Source: VAZQ01 sp963771845 (GTDB taxonomy: Bacteria > Pseudomonadota > Alphaproteobacteria > Rhizobiales > Xanthobacteraceae). From it: a stretch of 64,000 bases of DNA. Positions 43,779 through 52,281 of this stretch are shown one piece after another. The notes below the pieces were generated by a model. That model did no database searches and was not told the DNA's origin. It saw only the letters and a list, made by a program, of their open reading frames with translations. The stretch lies in the NCBI GenBank assembly GCA_963771845.1, contig CAVYVC010000019.1, positions 1 to 64,000 of the forward strand, given 5' to 3'. The position numbers and the translations under genes are program-made. Numbering within the stretch: the stretch's first letter is position 1; each line of letters starts with the position of its first letter.

Positions 43779-45797
43779 ATGCTCTGGCTCGGTGTTGACG
43801 TCGGCGGCACGTTCACTGATCTGGTACTGTTCGATGCCGCTACCGGCGCGCTTTCCCTCGGCAAGACGCCTTCAACCCCGCGCGATCAGTCGGAAGGCAT
43901 TCTCGCCGGCATTGCGCAGCTCGCTGCCGAACCGAGCGCATTGGAGCGCATTGTGCATGGCACGACCGTTGCCACCAACACTGCGCTTGAGCGCGACGGC
44001 GCGCGGCTCGCGATACTGGTAACCGCGGGCCACAAGGATGTGCTGGTCGTGGGACGCGGCAATCGCACCGCCATGTACGACATCAAGGCGCGGCCACCTG
44101 ATCTGCTTGTGCCGCGCAGCCGATGCATCGAGGTGCATGAGCGAATGCGCGTCGACGGGTCGGTGGCAAGGCCGCTCGACGAGGCCGAGGTGGATGCCAT
44201 CGCCAGGCGGCTTGCAAGCGACGGCATCGAGGCGGTCGCGATCTGCTTTCTGCATGCCTATGCAAACCCCGATCACGAGCGCCGTTGCGCGGAGCGCATT
44301 TCGAAACAGCTACCCGGCGCAATCGTCACGATGTCGGCGGAAGTTCTGCCCGAGTTTCGAGAATACGAGCGCTTTTCGACGACCGCGCTGAATGCCTATG
44401 TGGCGCCTCGCATGCGGCGCTATCTGCGCCAATTGCGCAACAGGCTTTCCGCGGCGAACTGCCCGGCGCCGATCTCGATTATGACATCGAATGGCGGTTC
44501 CCTCCCCGCTGCCCGGGTCGAAGCGATGCCGGCGCTCTCGATGCTGTCCGGGCCGGCAGCCGGCGTAATCGCGGCCCGCCACGTGGGCAACGGCGCAGAT
44601 TATCGCGACCTGATCACCTGCGATATGGGCGGAACGTCCTCCGATGTGTGCCTTGTGCGCGGCGGCGAATATGCAATGACGACGCATGGGCAAGTGGGCA
44701 GCCTGCCGATTAAGATGCGGCAGATCGACATCCGTTCCATCGCAATCGGCGGTGGCAGCATCGCAGCCCATCGCAGCGGCTTCCTTTCTGTCGGACCGCG
44801 CTCCGCGGCCGCGGTGCCCGGCCCCGCCTGTTACCAGCGTGGCGGCATGGAGCCAACCATCACCGACGCCAATGTGGTCTTGGGCCGCCTCGGCGTGGAT
44901 CGGCCGCTCGGCGGAGAGATCGTGCTCGATGCCGAGGCGGCGCGCGGCGCTGTGGGCAAGCTTGCCGCCGGTCTGGGGCTGAGCGTTGTACAAATGGCGC
45001 AAGGCATCTTGCGGCTTGCCGCTGTCGCGCTTGCAGGGGCGATGCGGGAAGTGTCCGTCATGCGCGGCATCGATCCGCGCGAGTTTGCCCTGTTCGCATT
45101 TGGAGGCGCGGGTCCGCTGCATGCCGCGGCCGTTGCCGATGAGCTCGCGATGGACACCGTTATCGTTCCCCCGATGCCGGGTAATTTTTCCGCCCTCGGA
45201 CTCCTCGTTGCAGATGTGCGCCGCGACTTTGTTCACACGCGCGTTTGCGCAACGGCGGCCATTTCGGCGGCGGACGTACGCGCAGCTTTGCAACGTCTCG
45301 TGCAAGAAGGAGAAGCCGAGCTCGCCGCTGGCGGCTTCTCGCCGGAGCACCGGCGCTTCGCCGCCAGCATTGATATGCGCTATGCCGGCCAATCGTTCGA
45401 GCTCTCAGTCCCCGTCGCGCTCGACATTGACAGCATGGAGCGGATCGAAGGTGCGTTTCGCGATGTCTACGCGGCGCGCTATGGCGCGGTGACCGGCAGA
45501 ACGATGGAGATCGTGAGCTATCGTGTCGCCGCGTGGGGCATAACGGAGAAACCAAAGCTGCCCGCAATTGCGCACGCAGCGCGCTCCCTTGCCGCCTCCG
45601 CGCGCGGCGCGCGGCGCGCAATGTTCGACGGCAAGGAATACGCGGTCCAGGTGTTCGATCGTGATCGGCTTCCCTGCGGGGAGCCGCTTAATGGTCCGGC
45701 TTTGGTCGAGGAAGCAAGCTCGACCACAGTGGTTCCACCCGGCTGGAGCGCAGAGCTCGATCGCCAGGGCTGTCTGGTGTTGTCCCGGAGCAATTAA
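43779..45797 (+). CDS. hyuA: Hydantoinase/oxoprolinase subunit A
   Basis: A 672-residue ATP-dependent hydrolase subunit that works with the following hyuB to open cyclic ureides or lactams such as N-methylhydantoin, hydantoin or 5-oxoproline. It has DVGGTFTDLVLFD near residue 6, HGTTVATNTALERDGA near 61, TSNGGSLPAARVEAMPALSMLSGPAAG near 230 and CDMGGTSSDVCLVRGG near 287 for phosphate binding. The stop overlaps the hyuB start (TAATG), a strong sign of coupled expression. Acetophenone or acetone carboxylase subunits share this fold and cannot be excluded. Confidence 0.93.
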   Translation: MLWLGVDVGGTFTDLVLFDAATGALSLGKTPSTPRDQSEGILAGIAQLAAEPSALERIVHGTTVATNTALERDGARLAILVTAGHKDVLVVGRGNRTAMYDIKARPPDLLVPRSRCIEVHERMRVDGSVARPLDEAEVDAIARRLASDGIEAVAICFLHAYANPDHERRCAERISKQLPGAIVTMSAEVLPEFREYERFSTTALNAYVAPRMRRYLRQLRNRLSAANCPAPISIMTSNGGSLPAARVEAMPALSMLSGPAAGVIAARHVGNGADYRDLITCDMGGTSSDVCLVRGGEYAMTTHGQVGSLPIKMRQIDIRSIAIGGGSIAAHRSGFLSVGPRSAAAVPGPACYQRGGMEPTITDANVVLGRLGVDRPLGGEIVLDAEAARGAVGKLAAGLGLSVVQMAQGILRLAAVALAGAMREVSVMRGIDPREFALFAFGGAGPLHAAAVADELAMDTVIVPPMPGNFSALGLLVADVRRDFVHTRVCATAAISAADVRAALQRLVQEGEAELAAGGFSPEHRRFAASIDMRYAGQSFELSVPVALDIDSMERIEGAFRDVYAARYGAVTGRTMEIVSYRVAAWGITEKPKLPAIAHAARSLAASARGARRAMFDGKEYAVQVFDRDRLPCGEPLNGPALVEEASSTTVVPPGWSAELDRQGCLVLSRSN

Positions 45798-47863
45798 TGT
45801 CGTCGGGTCTCGACCCCATCACGCTCGAAGTTCTCACCCACGCACTGGTCTCGACTGTTCGCGAGATGCGCGCGACGGTCTCGCGCACCGCGAGCTCGGT
45901 TGCGATCTACGATGCGAAGGACTTCTCCTGCGGGCTGTTTGCGCCCGACAGCCAGGTGATCGCACAGTCCGAGGATATCGGCTCGCACGTGGTGCCGCTC
46001 CCTTGGACCGTGCGCTCTGCGATGGAGAAGCTCGGGAGCTCGCTGGCGCCGGGCGATGTCATTCTGGCCAATGATCCCTATGCCGGCGGCACGCATCTCA
46101 ATGACGTAACCATCATCGCGCCGGTGTTTCGCGCGGGGCGCCTGATCTTTTTTCCGGCGGTGCGCGCCCATTGGGCCGATGTGGGCGGCATGGTGCCCGG
46201 CAGCATGTCCGGCAAGGCGTCGGAGATCTATCAGGAAGGCATTCGTATTCCGCCAATGAAAATTCTGGAACGCGGGCGGATGAACGAAGCAGTGCTCGAG
46301 CTTCTGCTGGCGAATATGCGCGTTCCCGAAGAGCGTCTGGGCGATTTCCAGGCGAGCTTGTCCGCTTGTCGCGTGGCGGAAACGCGGATTCATGAGATCT
46401 GCGCGCGTTATGGCCTCGACACGCTGCTCGAAGCGGTGCGGCTTGACCTCGACCGCTCGGAAGTGCGAATGCGCACATGCATCGAAGCCCTGCCCGACGG
46501 GACTTATTATTACGAAGATTATCTCGAAAAGTTTATCGGCGGTGAATTCGAGCCGCTGCTCTTGCCAATCGCGCTTAAGGTGCACGGTGATTGCATGACG
46601 GCAGATTTCACGGGCGCCTCGCCCCAGGTGCCGTTTCCCGTCAACTCGACCGCGGCTGTCTGGGCGGCAGGGGTCTTCATCACGATGAAATCGGTATTCG
46701 ATCCGCAGGCGCCGTTGAACCAGGGCTCCTTCCGGCCGATCGAGGTGGTCACGCCGCCCGGCACCATCGTGAACGTCCAGCGGCCGGCGCCGGCGGGTTC
46801 CCACGGCGAGATTCGAAAACGCGTCATTGCCTGCATGGTCGGGGCACTCTCCCAGGTCGCGCCGGAAAAAATTGCCGGCGATCTCTGCCGCACCTCATTC
46901 CACAATCTGATCGGAGGTTTCGATCCGCGCAGCGGGCGCGAATGGGTGCACTACGAATGGTCTGCCGGCGGCAATGGTGCGTTCAAGGAAGATGATGGAC
47001 CGAGCGCCATCGCGAGCATCGACTGGGGAGATCTCGTTACGGTGCAATCTTCCGAAGTGCTCGAAACCAGGATGCCGCTCCTGGTGGAGAGCTCGCGCCT
47101 TTGCGTCAACTCCGGCGGCGGCGGAAGAATGCGCGGCGGCCTCTCCATGCAGCGCGGTTTGCGCATACTCACGACCGGAGCGCGTTATTCCCTGTTGTCG
47201 GATGGTGCCGTGCTGCCGGCTTTCGGTGTGCTTGGCGGACGCTCGGGCTTCCCGGTCGGGTGCTGGATCAACCGCGATGGCGCGCTTGCGGATTTCGATA
47301 CGCCGGGAAAAGTCGCAGGCTATCAAGTTGAGCAAGACGATGTCGTGCTGATCCGCTCCGCGGGCGGCGGCGGCTACGGCGATCCGCTTGAGCGAGATGC
47401 CCGACGCGTGTGCGCTGACGTGGGGGAGGGCTATGTCTCTCCCAAAGCGGCGCGTGAGCTTTATGGCGTTGTGCTGGACGAAGGAGGCCGTGTAGACAGC
47501 TTAGCCACCAGCCAATGCCGCAAGCGTCTGCGCGCCTCCCGCATCATGCTAACCGCCGTGCTCGATCCCGCGGTGTTCGAAAAAGGCAAGGTGAGCCGGC
47601 GGCGCATCTGCCAACTCAATCCAGCTGACATCAAAGCGTTTGGACTGTGCGAGGATGATATCGTTGAACTTGACGCTCTTCGCGCCGCGCCGCTGCGGGC
47701 CTGGATACGCGTGGATGGGGCGACGCAGCAGGGAACCTTGCCGATCGACGCGCGCGGTCTTGCTATTCTCAAAATCGCGGATGGCGATCGCGTCGAGGTC
47801 CGAGTGCTGAGACCACCGCCGCGCCCGGATCAGCAGTTCCCCAATGCTGCTGCGGTATCTTGA
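45797..47863 (+). CDS. hyuB: Hydantoinase subunit B with C-terminal extension
   Basis: A 688-residue HyuB partner of hyuA. The core (about residues 1-560) shows PITLEVLTHALVSTVREM, DFSCGLFAPDSQVIAQSEDIG, NDPYAGGTHLNDVTII, HWADVGGMVPGSM and, near the end, RSAGGGGYGDPLERDARRV. Normal HyuB proteins end near residue 580. Here about 110 more residues follow. They include SRRRICQLNPADIKAFGLCEDDIVELDAL and IDARGLAILKIADGDRVEVRVL, a pattern like a double-psi barrel (aspartate decarboxylase/molybdopterin-binding-like domain). The extension is unusual and may modulate assembly or substrate choice. Confidence 0.92.
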   Translation: MSSGLDPITLEVLTHALVSTVREMRATVSRTASSVAIYDAKDFSCGLFAPDSQVIAQSEDIGSHVVPLPWTVRSAMEKLGSSLAPGDVILANDPYAGGTHLNDVTIIAPVFRAGRLIFFPAVRAHWADVGGMVPGSMSGKASEIYQEGIRIPPMKILERGRMNEAVLELLLANMRVPEERLGDFQASLSACRVAETRIHEICARYGLDTLLEAVRLDLDRSEVRMRTCIEALPDGTYYYEDYLEKFIGGEFEPLLLPIALKVHGDCMTADFTGASPQVPFPVNSTAAVWAAGVFITMKSVFDPQAPLNQGSFRPIEVVTPPGTIVNVQRPAPAGSHGEIRKRVIACMVGALSQVAPEKIAGDLCRTSFHNLIGGFDPRSGREWVHYEWSAGGNGAFKEDDGPSAIASIDWGDLVTVQSSEVLETRMPLLVESSRLCVNSGGGGRMRGGLSMQRGLRILTTGARYSLLSDGAVLPAFGVLGGRSGFPVGCWINRDGALADFDTPGKVAGYQVEQDDVVLIRSAGGGGYGDPLERDARRVCADVGEGYVSPKAARELYGVVLDEGGRVDSLATSQCRKRLRASRIMLTAVLDPAVFEKGKVSRRRICQLNPADIKAFGLCEDDIVELDALRAAPLRAWIRVDGATQQGTLPIDARGLAILKIADGDRVEVRVLRPPPRPDQQFPNAAAVS

Positions 47864-47877
47864 TCAAGGAGCCATGC

Positions 47878-49650
47878 TTGGCACGCGCTGAACGCTGGCA
47901 GCGAATGAAACCGGTCATCGATCCTCGCGCAGGCGACGTCGAGGACGACGCATCGAGCACCAAGAACCGGTCGCTGCTTGCGCTCGCGGGCACGTTGCTG
48001 TCGGAGATCAGCCTGCCCAAGCTGGTGGCGGCTTGGCTGCTGATGCTCATCGGCCCCTCTCTGGTGCTCGGGTTATCGCCGCTCATCGCCTCCGCCTGGG
48101 TGGCCAAGATTTCTGGCAACATCGCCTCCCCCTATTTCGGGCTGTGGCCCATCTTCCTCATTGCCTTACTGCTCGCGATCGGCTGGTTCGGGGGAAGGCC
48201 GCTGTTCCGTTTGATCGAGCGCAGCTTCTGGACATTGAACTCTCTCGTCTTGGAGCCTCTCTATGCGATTGCCCGGGGGGGACTGCAATATCTGATCGAC
48301 GAATTGCTCCCGGAACGGTCGAGCAAGGTCCGCCGCGGCAGATGGCGTGCAGCCTGCGCCGGCCTGGCCGGCATCGCCATCTGTGCGTGCGCACTGTGGA
48401 TGCTGCTCCTGGCCTGGCCCAGTTCACGTTGGATGGGCACCATCTCGGATTTAAGCTCGCCGCTCCGGCTCGCTCCGGCCGTCCTCGCCAACGCCGTCGC
48501 GCTGTTGGCCTTTTATCTCGCGGGCGCCGCACTTGTCTGGGGTATCGCGGATGCCGCCATGTCGGCGCCGCGCGACTTTCATGATTTTCGCGCCCCTTCC
48601 GAGGCAGGTCGCCGATGGCGCGTGGCGCATCTCTCCGATCTTCATACGGTCGGCGAGCGCTATGGCTTTCGCATAGAGAGTGGTCGATCGGGCCCACGCG
48701 GTAACGAGCGTATCAAACAGATTTTTCGTGAGCTCCACGCCATTGACGCCAAAAGCCCGCTGGATGTGATCCTTGTTACGGGAGACTTGACCGACGCCGG
48801 CCGATCAGCCGAATGGGTCGAACTCCTCGATACGCTGGCGCTCCATCCAGGTCTCGCCGAGCGCATGCTCATGCTACCGGGCAACCATGATCTCAACGTC
48901 GTCGATCGCGCCAATCCGGCACGCCTGGACCTGCCGACGAGCCCGAGCAAACGGCTTCGCCAGCTACGGGTATTGTCGGCGATGGAGGCCATTCAAGGCC
49001 ATCGCGTCCGGGTGGTAGATCACGATGCAGGCCGCTTGGGCCCAACGCTTGCGGACATTGTCGAGCCGCATCGCTCGAAGATTGTCGAATTTGCCGACAC
49101 CGGACGATTGCTTCAATCGATGAAGCTCGCCGACCTGTGGGCCAAGATCTTTCCCCTGGTGCTTCCACCACAAACAGAGGATGGTCTTGGCATCATGCTT
49201 TTGAACTCGAACGCGGAGACCCATTTCTCCTTCACCAATGCGCTGGGTCTGATCTCGAGCGAACAGGTGAAAGGAATCGAGATCGCTATCGCCCAATATC
49301 CTCACGCCCGCTGGCTCATCGCGCTCCATCATCATCCTGTCGAATATCCCCGCCCCACGAAAGCGCTCTCCGAACGCATCGGCACCACCCTGATCAACGG
49401 CAGCTGGTTTGTGCGGCGACTACGGCCCTCGGCGGGCCGTTTGGTTCTGATGCATGGTCATCGTCATGTCGACTGGATCGGAGAATGCGGCGGGGTTCTG
49501 ATCATATCGGCCCCCTCGCCGGTCATGAGCGCGACCGACGACCTTGCCTCCTACTTTTACATTCAAACATTTACGGATGGACCGCACGGCCGCCTGAGAA
49601 TTCTCGCACCTGAGCAAGTCACAATCGAGGGACAGCCTCAAGGGGCGTAG
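47878..49650 (+). CDS. Membrane-anchored metallophosphoesterase
   Basis: A 590-residue protein. TTG 47878 is chosen because AAGGAG lies six bases upstream. The first 240 residues hold about five membrane helices (for example LVAAWLLMLIGPSLVLGLSP and AVLANAVALLAFYLAGAALVWG). The C-terminal half is a calcineurin-like phosphoesterase with all metal motifs: HLSDLHTV, VTGDLTDAG, LPGNHDLN, ALHHHPVEY and MHGHRHVD. The substrate is unknown; related proteins act on cyclic nucleotides, UDP-lipids or phospholipids. It directly follows hyuB, but a metabolic link is not obvious. Confidence 0.87.
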   Translation: MARAERWQRMKPVIDPRAGDVEDDASSTKNRSLLALAGTLLSEISLPKLVAAWLLMLIGPSLVLGLSPLIASAWVAKISGNIASPYFGLWPIFLIALLLAIGWFGGRPLFRLIERSFWTLNSLVLEPLYAIARGGLQYLIDELLPERSSKVRRGRWRAACAGLAGIAICACALWMLLLAWPSSRWMGTISDLSSPLRLAPAVLANAVALLAFYLAGAALVWGIADAAMSAPRDFHDFRAPSEAGRRWRVAHLSDLHTVGERYGFRIESGRSGPRGNERIKQIFRELHAIDAKSPLDVILVTGDLTDAGRSAEWVELLDTLALHPGLAERMLMLPGNHDLNVVDRANPARLDLPTSPSKRLRQLRVLSAMEAIQGHRVRVVDHDAGRLGPTLADIVEPHRSKIVEFADTGRLLQSMKLADLWAKIFPLVLPPQTEDGLGIMLLNSNAETHFSFTNALGLISSEQVKGIEIAIAQYPHARWLIALHHHPVEYPRPTKALSERIGTTLINGSWFVRRLRPSAGRLVLMHGHRHVDWIGECGGVLIISAPSPVMSATDDLASYFYIQTFTDGPHGRLRILAPEQVTIEGQPQGA

Positions 49651-50954
49651 ACCCACGCCTCGATGAGCAGCGTCGCGCCGGGAACCGGCAGGGGGGCAGG
49701 CACTTCTACCGCGGAAAACGGCAAAGGCCTTCCGCCCAGCTTGTGCTCCCACACCTTGTAGACCGGATAGAATTCGCGGATGTCGGTGTGAAATTGCTGC
49801 ACCCGCACGACATTGGCGAGCGAGGTGCCGGCGGCTTCGCACAGCCGGGCGATATTATCGATGATGAATTCGGCTTGCGCCTGCGCCGGCGACGAGAACC
49901 ATGGCTGATGCGGATCTTCGGCGGCTAATGGCGCAAGCCCGTCGTGCGCGACCGCCATCAGCCCGGAGATGAATAAGAGGTCGCCCGCCCTGACCGCCTG
50001 CGGCTGATTGCGGAATGCTGTCACGACGCCGGCGTCGATGTGCTGCTTTGCTGCGGCGCTGCCGGGCTTCGCCGCAAGCACGTTTATCTCGATCTTGCCG
50101 TCGTAAGGCGCAAGCGCGTGCTCGACGCACGGAAGGATCGAACACGTCGGCTGCGACTTGCCGAAATAGCGCGACCACACCTCATTGAAGGCGGAATAAT
50201 CTTCCGGATCGGTCAGATAGATCTGCGCGTGCACGACGTCGTCGAGCCCCGCGCCGGCAAGTTTCAGCGAAGGCACAATTCGTTGCGTGATGATGAACTC
50301 AGTCTCGAGCTTGATCGGCTGGCCGGCCCATTGCAGGCCTTCCGGCATAAGTGCCCCGGCGGCAACCGCGTTGCGCTGCGGCTCGTCGGGTGCTGCCATG
50401 CTGGTAATCCCCGGAATGAAGATGAAATCCCCCACCGTGAGCGCGGGCGAGTAGCCCGAGGTGGGGCGTGCTTTCAACCGCTCATGCTGGAGGTGCGCGA
50501 CCTCGAACCCCGGTTGCGGGACAACGGCGAGCGCCTGAACATTCATGTCGGCGGCAGGTAGCAGGAGGCGCTTTTGCGTGATCGAGGTCGAGGGCGGGAT
50601 GCGGCCCTGCAGGAACTCCCGTCTGACATATTGATAGGGCGGCACCGCCTTGACCGTCGTGTAGTATTGGTCGGTGCGCACCAGATTGGCCTGCTCCGTG
50701 CCGGCGGCGCGCAGCACTGCATCGAGATTGGCGAAGATGCGCGCCGCTTCCTTCTCACGCTTGGGCAAGCCCGCATGCGGCGCGCGCGGCGCAAGCACCT
50801 CCGCGGCAATGCCGTTCTTGAAGTCCTGAGCCATCAGTCCGGTCGCGAAGACCCAGCGGCCGGCTTTCATGCCTTGCGCAAACTTGACCTTGCCGAAGCC
50901 GAGCTCGACGGGAAGCAGCGGCTCCGCCGCCCGCGTGGTGCCTTTGGGTGTCAT
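49638..50954 (-). CDS. Triple RidA (YjgF/UK114) domain protein
   Basis: A 438-residue protein made of three successive RidA-like domains (about residues 15-160, 165-305 and 308-438). Each has the GDxxFxxGxxA-type strand (AGRWVFATGLMAQD, VGDFIFIPGITSM, AGDLLFISGLMAV) and a following V-x-x-x-x-Y/F segment. RidA enzymes hydrolyse 2-aminoacrylate-type imines and form homotrimers, so a chain of three could fold as an internal trimer. An Arg at the position of the catalytic Arg of E. coli RidA is plausible only in domain 1 (TSITQKRL). ATG 50954 is chosen; the upstream extension is repeat DNA. It is convergent with the phosphoesterase gene. Confidence 0.85.
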   Translation of the reverse strand: MTPKGTTRAAEPLLPVELGFGKVKFAQGMKAGRWVFATGLMAQDFKNGIAAEVLAPRAPHAGLPKREKEAARIFANLDAVLRAAGTEQANLVRTDQYYTTVKAVPPYQYVRREFLQGRIPPSTSITQKRLLLPAADMNVQALAVVPQPGFEVAHLQHERLKARPTSGYSPALTVGDFIFIPGITSMAAPDEPQRNAVAAGALMPEGLQWAGQPIKLETEFIITQRIVPSLKLAGAGLDDVVHAQIYLTDPEDYSAFNEVWSRYFGKSQPTCSILPCVEHALAPYDGKIEINVLAAKPGSAAAKQHIDAGVVTAFRNQPQAVRAGDLLFISGLMAVAHDGLAPLAAEDPHQPWFSSPAQAQAEFIIDNIARLCEAAGTSLANVVRVQQFHTDIREFYPVYKVWEHKLGGRPLPFSAVEVPAPLPVPGATLLIEAWVYAP

Positions 50955-51023
50955 GAGGGGAGCTCCCGGTTGATCGCAGGGGATCAGCGCGATACCGCTT
51001 CTGTCATTGCCGGGCTTGACACC

Positions 51024-51166
51024 GCAAGTCGGGTGTTCCCGACTTGCGCACTCTAAAGTGCGGACCTCGGGCAAGCCCGAGGTCCGGTGCAATCCATCCC
51101 GCTTCGCAACAAGAACTTATCACGCAGGGGATGGACCACCCGAACTCGGTTATACCCGAGTTCGGG
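51024..51166. repeat. Cluster of palindromic repeats
   Basis: Three clear hairpins stand in series: GCAAGTCGGG/CCCGACTTGC at 51024-51047, GGACCTCGGGC/GCCCGAGGTCC at 51063-51086, and CCCGAACTCGG/CCGAGTTCGGG at 51139-51166. A short GCACT/AGTGC arm lies between the first two. They belong to the same repeat family as 52105-52160 and 54600-54770. The whole spacer (50955-51247) contains nothing else. Confidence 0.8.
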
Positions 51167-51247
51167 CACCTTAAGTTCGCGAGTTGAGTAAACTCGACAT
51201 GCGTGGTCAAGCCCGCGGGTGACGCTCCTGGGTTGGTTTGTTGTTTC

Positions 51248-52033
51248 TCAGCAGTCGCTGGCAGCCTTGATTGATTGAATGAGATTCATCCCATTTACTT
51301 TGATCGTTTGAACGACCGATTCCCCGTTACACCGTCCCGTGCCGGACGCGATATAGCTGTAACGAACCCGGTATTGATCGGAGCCCATTGCAACAATATC
51401 AACCAGGCTCAGCGGCACAATCAGCTTGCCGTAGAAATTGGAAATGGCGCTGGCGGAAAGTGGTCCCGATGATCTCTTCTCGGCGACTACGAACTTGCTC
51501 GCTTCCTCGCCGTCGGCCGCCCCGAGCGCCAGGTAAAAGGCCTGCACCGTTGTCATCGCCGTGCCATAGGCCTTCGTCGGATCAAAGGCGATGGCAATTC
51601 TGGTGATCGGAAGCTGCAGCGGTGCGTGGTGATGTCCGGTATGCGCGCCGAACACTGATTTCCCCTCAACGTAAACCCGTTTGCCCACCAACTGCCGCAA
51701 GTCTCTCCACAGCGCGTGGCCCGCTCCATCGATCTCGGCGGGGTAGACCTGAATTTTATCGAAGGACTGCTGCGGATTGAGAAACTCGTCCCCGGTCGCG
51801 CAAATGGGCGCATTCAATGTCAGGATATAAGCAGGCTCGGGTGTGTCGCCCTTGCGCACATCTTCATAGTTCGGCGGTCCTGCAAAAATGCGGTAGGCCA
51901 AGGCACCTTGAAACGAGAGGCTGCCCGCTTCCTTGACGTTGATGCACGCGGCATGGGCCGATGCTGCCGAGAAGCTCAAGGCCAAGATCAACGCGAAGAT
52001 CAACGCCAAGATCAACGCAAATCGCTGCGGCAT
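51248..52033 (-). CDS. Secreted hypothetical protein with DUF4431-like domain
   Basis: A 261-residue secreted protein starting at ATG 52033. The signal peptide (LILALIFALILALSFSAASAHA) is encoded by three 12-bp direct repeats at 51984-52019, so its hydrophobic core is literally repeated. The following part (SLSFQGALAYRIFAGPPNYEDV, AYILTLNAPICATGDEF, KRVYVEGKSVFGAHTGHHHAPL) resembles DUF4431, a small OB-like periplasmic domain. The C-terminal 110 residues (VQAFYLALGAADGEEASKFVVAEKR) resemble SnoaL/NTF2-like or DUF domains of unknown role. A frame upstream of 52033 is repeat DNA and not part of the gene. Confidence 0.7.
   Translation of the reverse strand: MPQRFALILALIFALILALSFSAASAHAACINVKEAGSLSFQGALAYRIFAGPPNYEDVRKGDTPEPAYILTLNAPICATGDEFLNPQQSFDKIQVYPAEIDGAGHALWRDLRQLVGKRVYVEGKSVFGAHTGHHHAPLQLPITRIAIAFDPTKAYGTAMTTVQAFYLALGAADGEEASKFVVAEKRSSGPLSASAISNFYGKLIVPLSLVDIVAMGSDQYRVRYSYIASGTGRCNGESVVQTIKVNGMNLIQSIKAASDC
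51984..52019 (-). repeat. Three 12-bp direct repeats within a signal-peptide sequence
   Basis: AAGATCAACGC plus one variable base occurs at 51984, 51996 and 52008, with degenerate flanks. On the coding strand each unit encodes A-L-I-L or A-L-I-F, so gain or loss of a unit would lengthen or shorten the hydrophobic core by four residues without a frameshift. Confidence 0.85.
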
Positions 52034-52104
52034 GGAGATAACCACATTTACTGGCGCAAATTGATCGGCAGGCCGATCATATCGCGCAGTGAGCCGCAAA
52101 ACCA

Positions 52105-52160
52105 CCGTCCCGTCATTCCGGGGCGCTGTCGATCTCGGGTTTACCCGAGATCGGCGGCGA
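52105..52160. repeat. Palindromic repeat, second locus
   Basis: CGATCTCGGGT (52130-52140) faces ACCCGAGATCG (52143-52153) in a near-perfect hairpin, preceded by GTCATTCCGGGGCGC and followed by GAACCCGGAATCC. The same GTCAT...CCGGG and palindrome arrangement appears at 51.0 and 54.7 kb. Confidence 0.75.
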
Positions 52161-52281
52161 ACCCGGAATCCAAGTAACCACGGTGCTTGTAATGGGCAGC
52201 GTGAGTACTGAACTCCCGGCTCCCTCGCTGCGCTCGATCCCGGGAATGACGTCATGATTATTCGGCCTTGAACCGAAAGAA

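Noticed and set aside
44310..46804. Long minus-strand frames over hyuA and hyuB
   Set aside because: High-GC antisense shadows of well-supported genes; no ribosome binding sites or domains.
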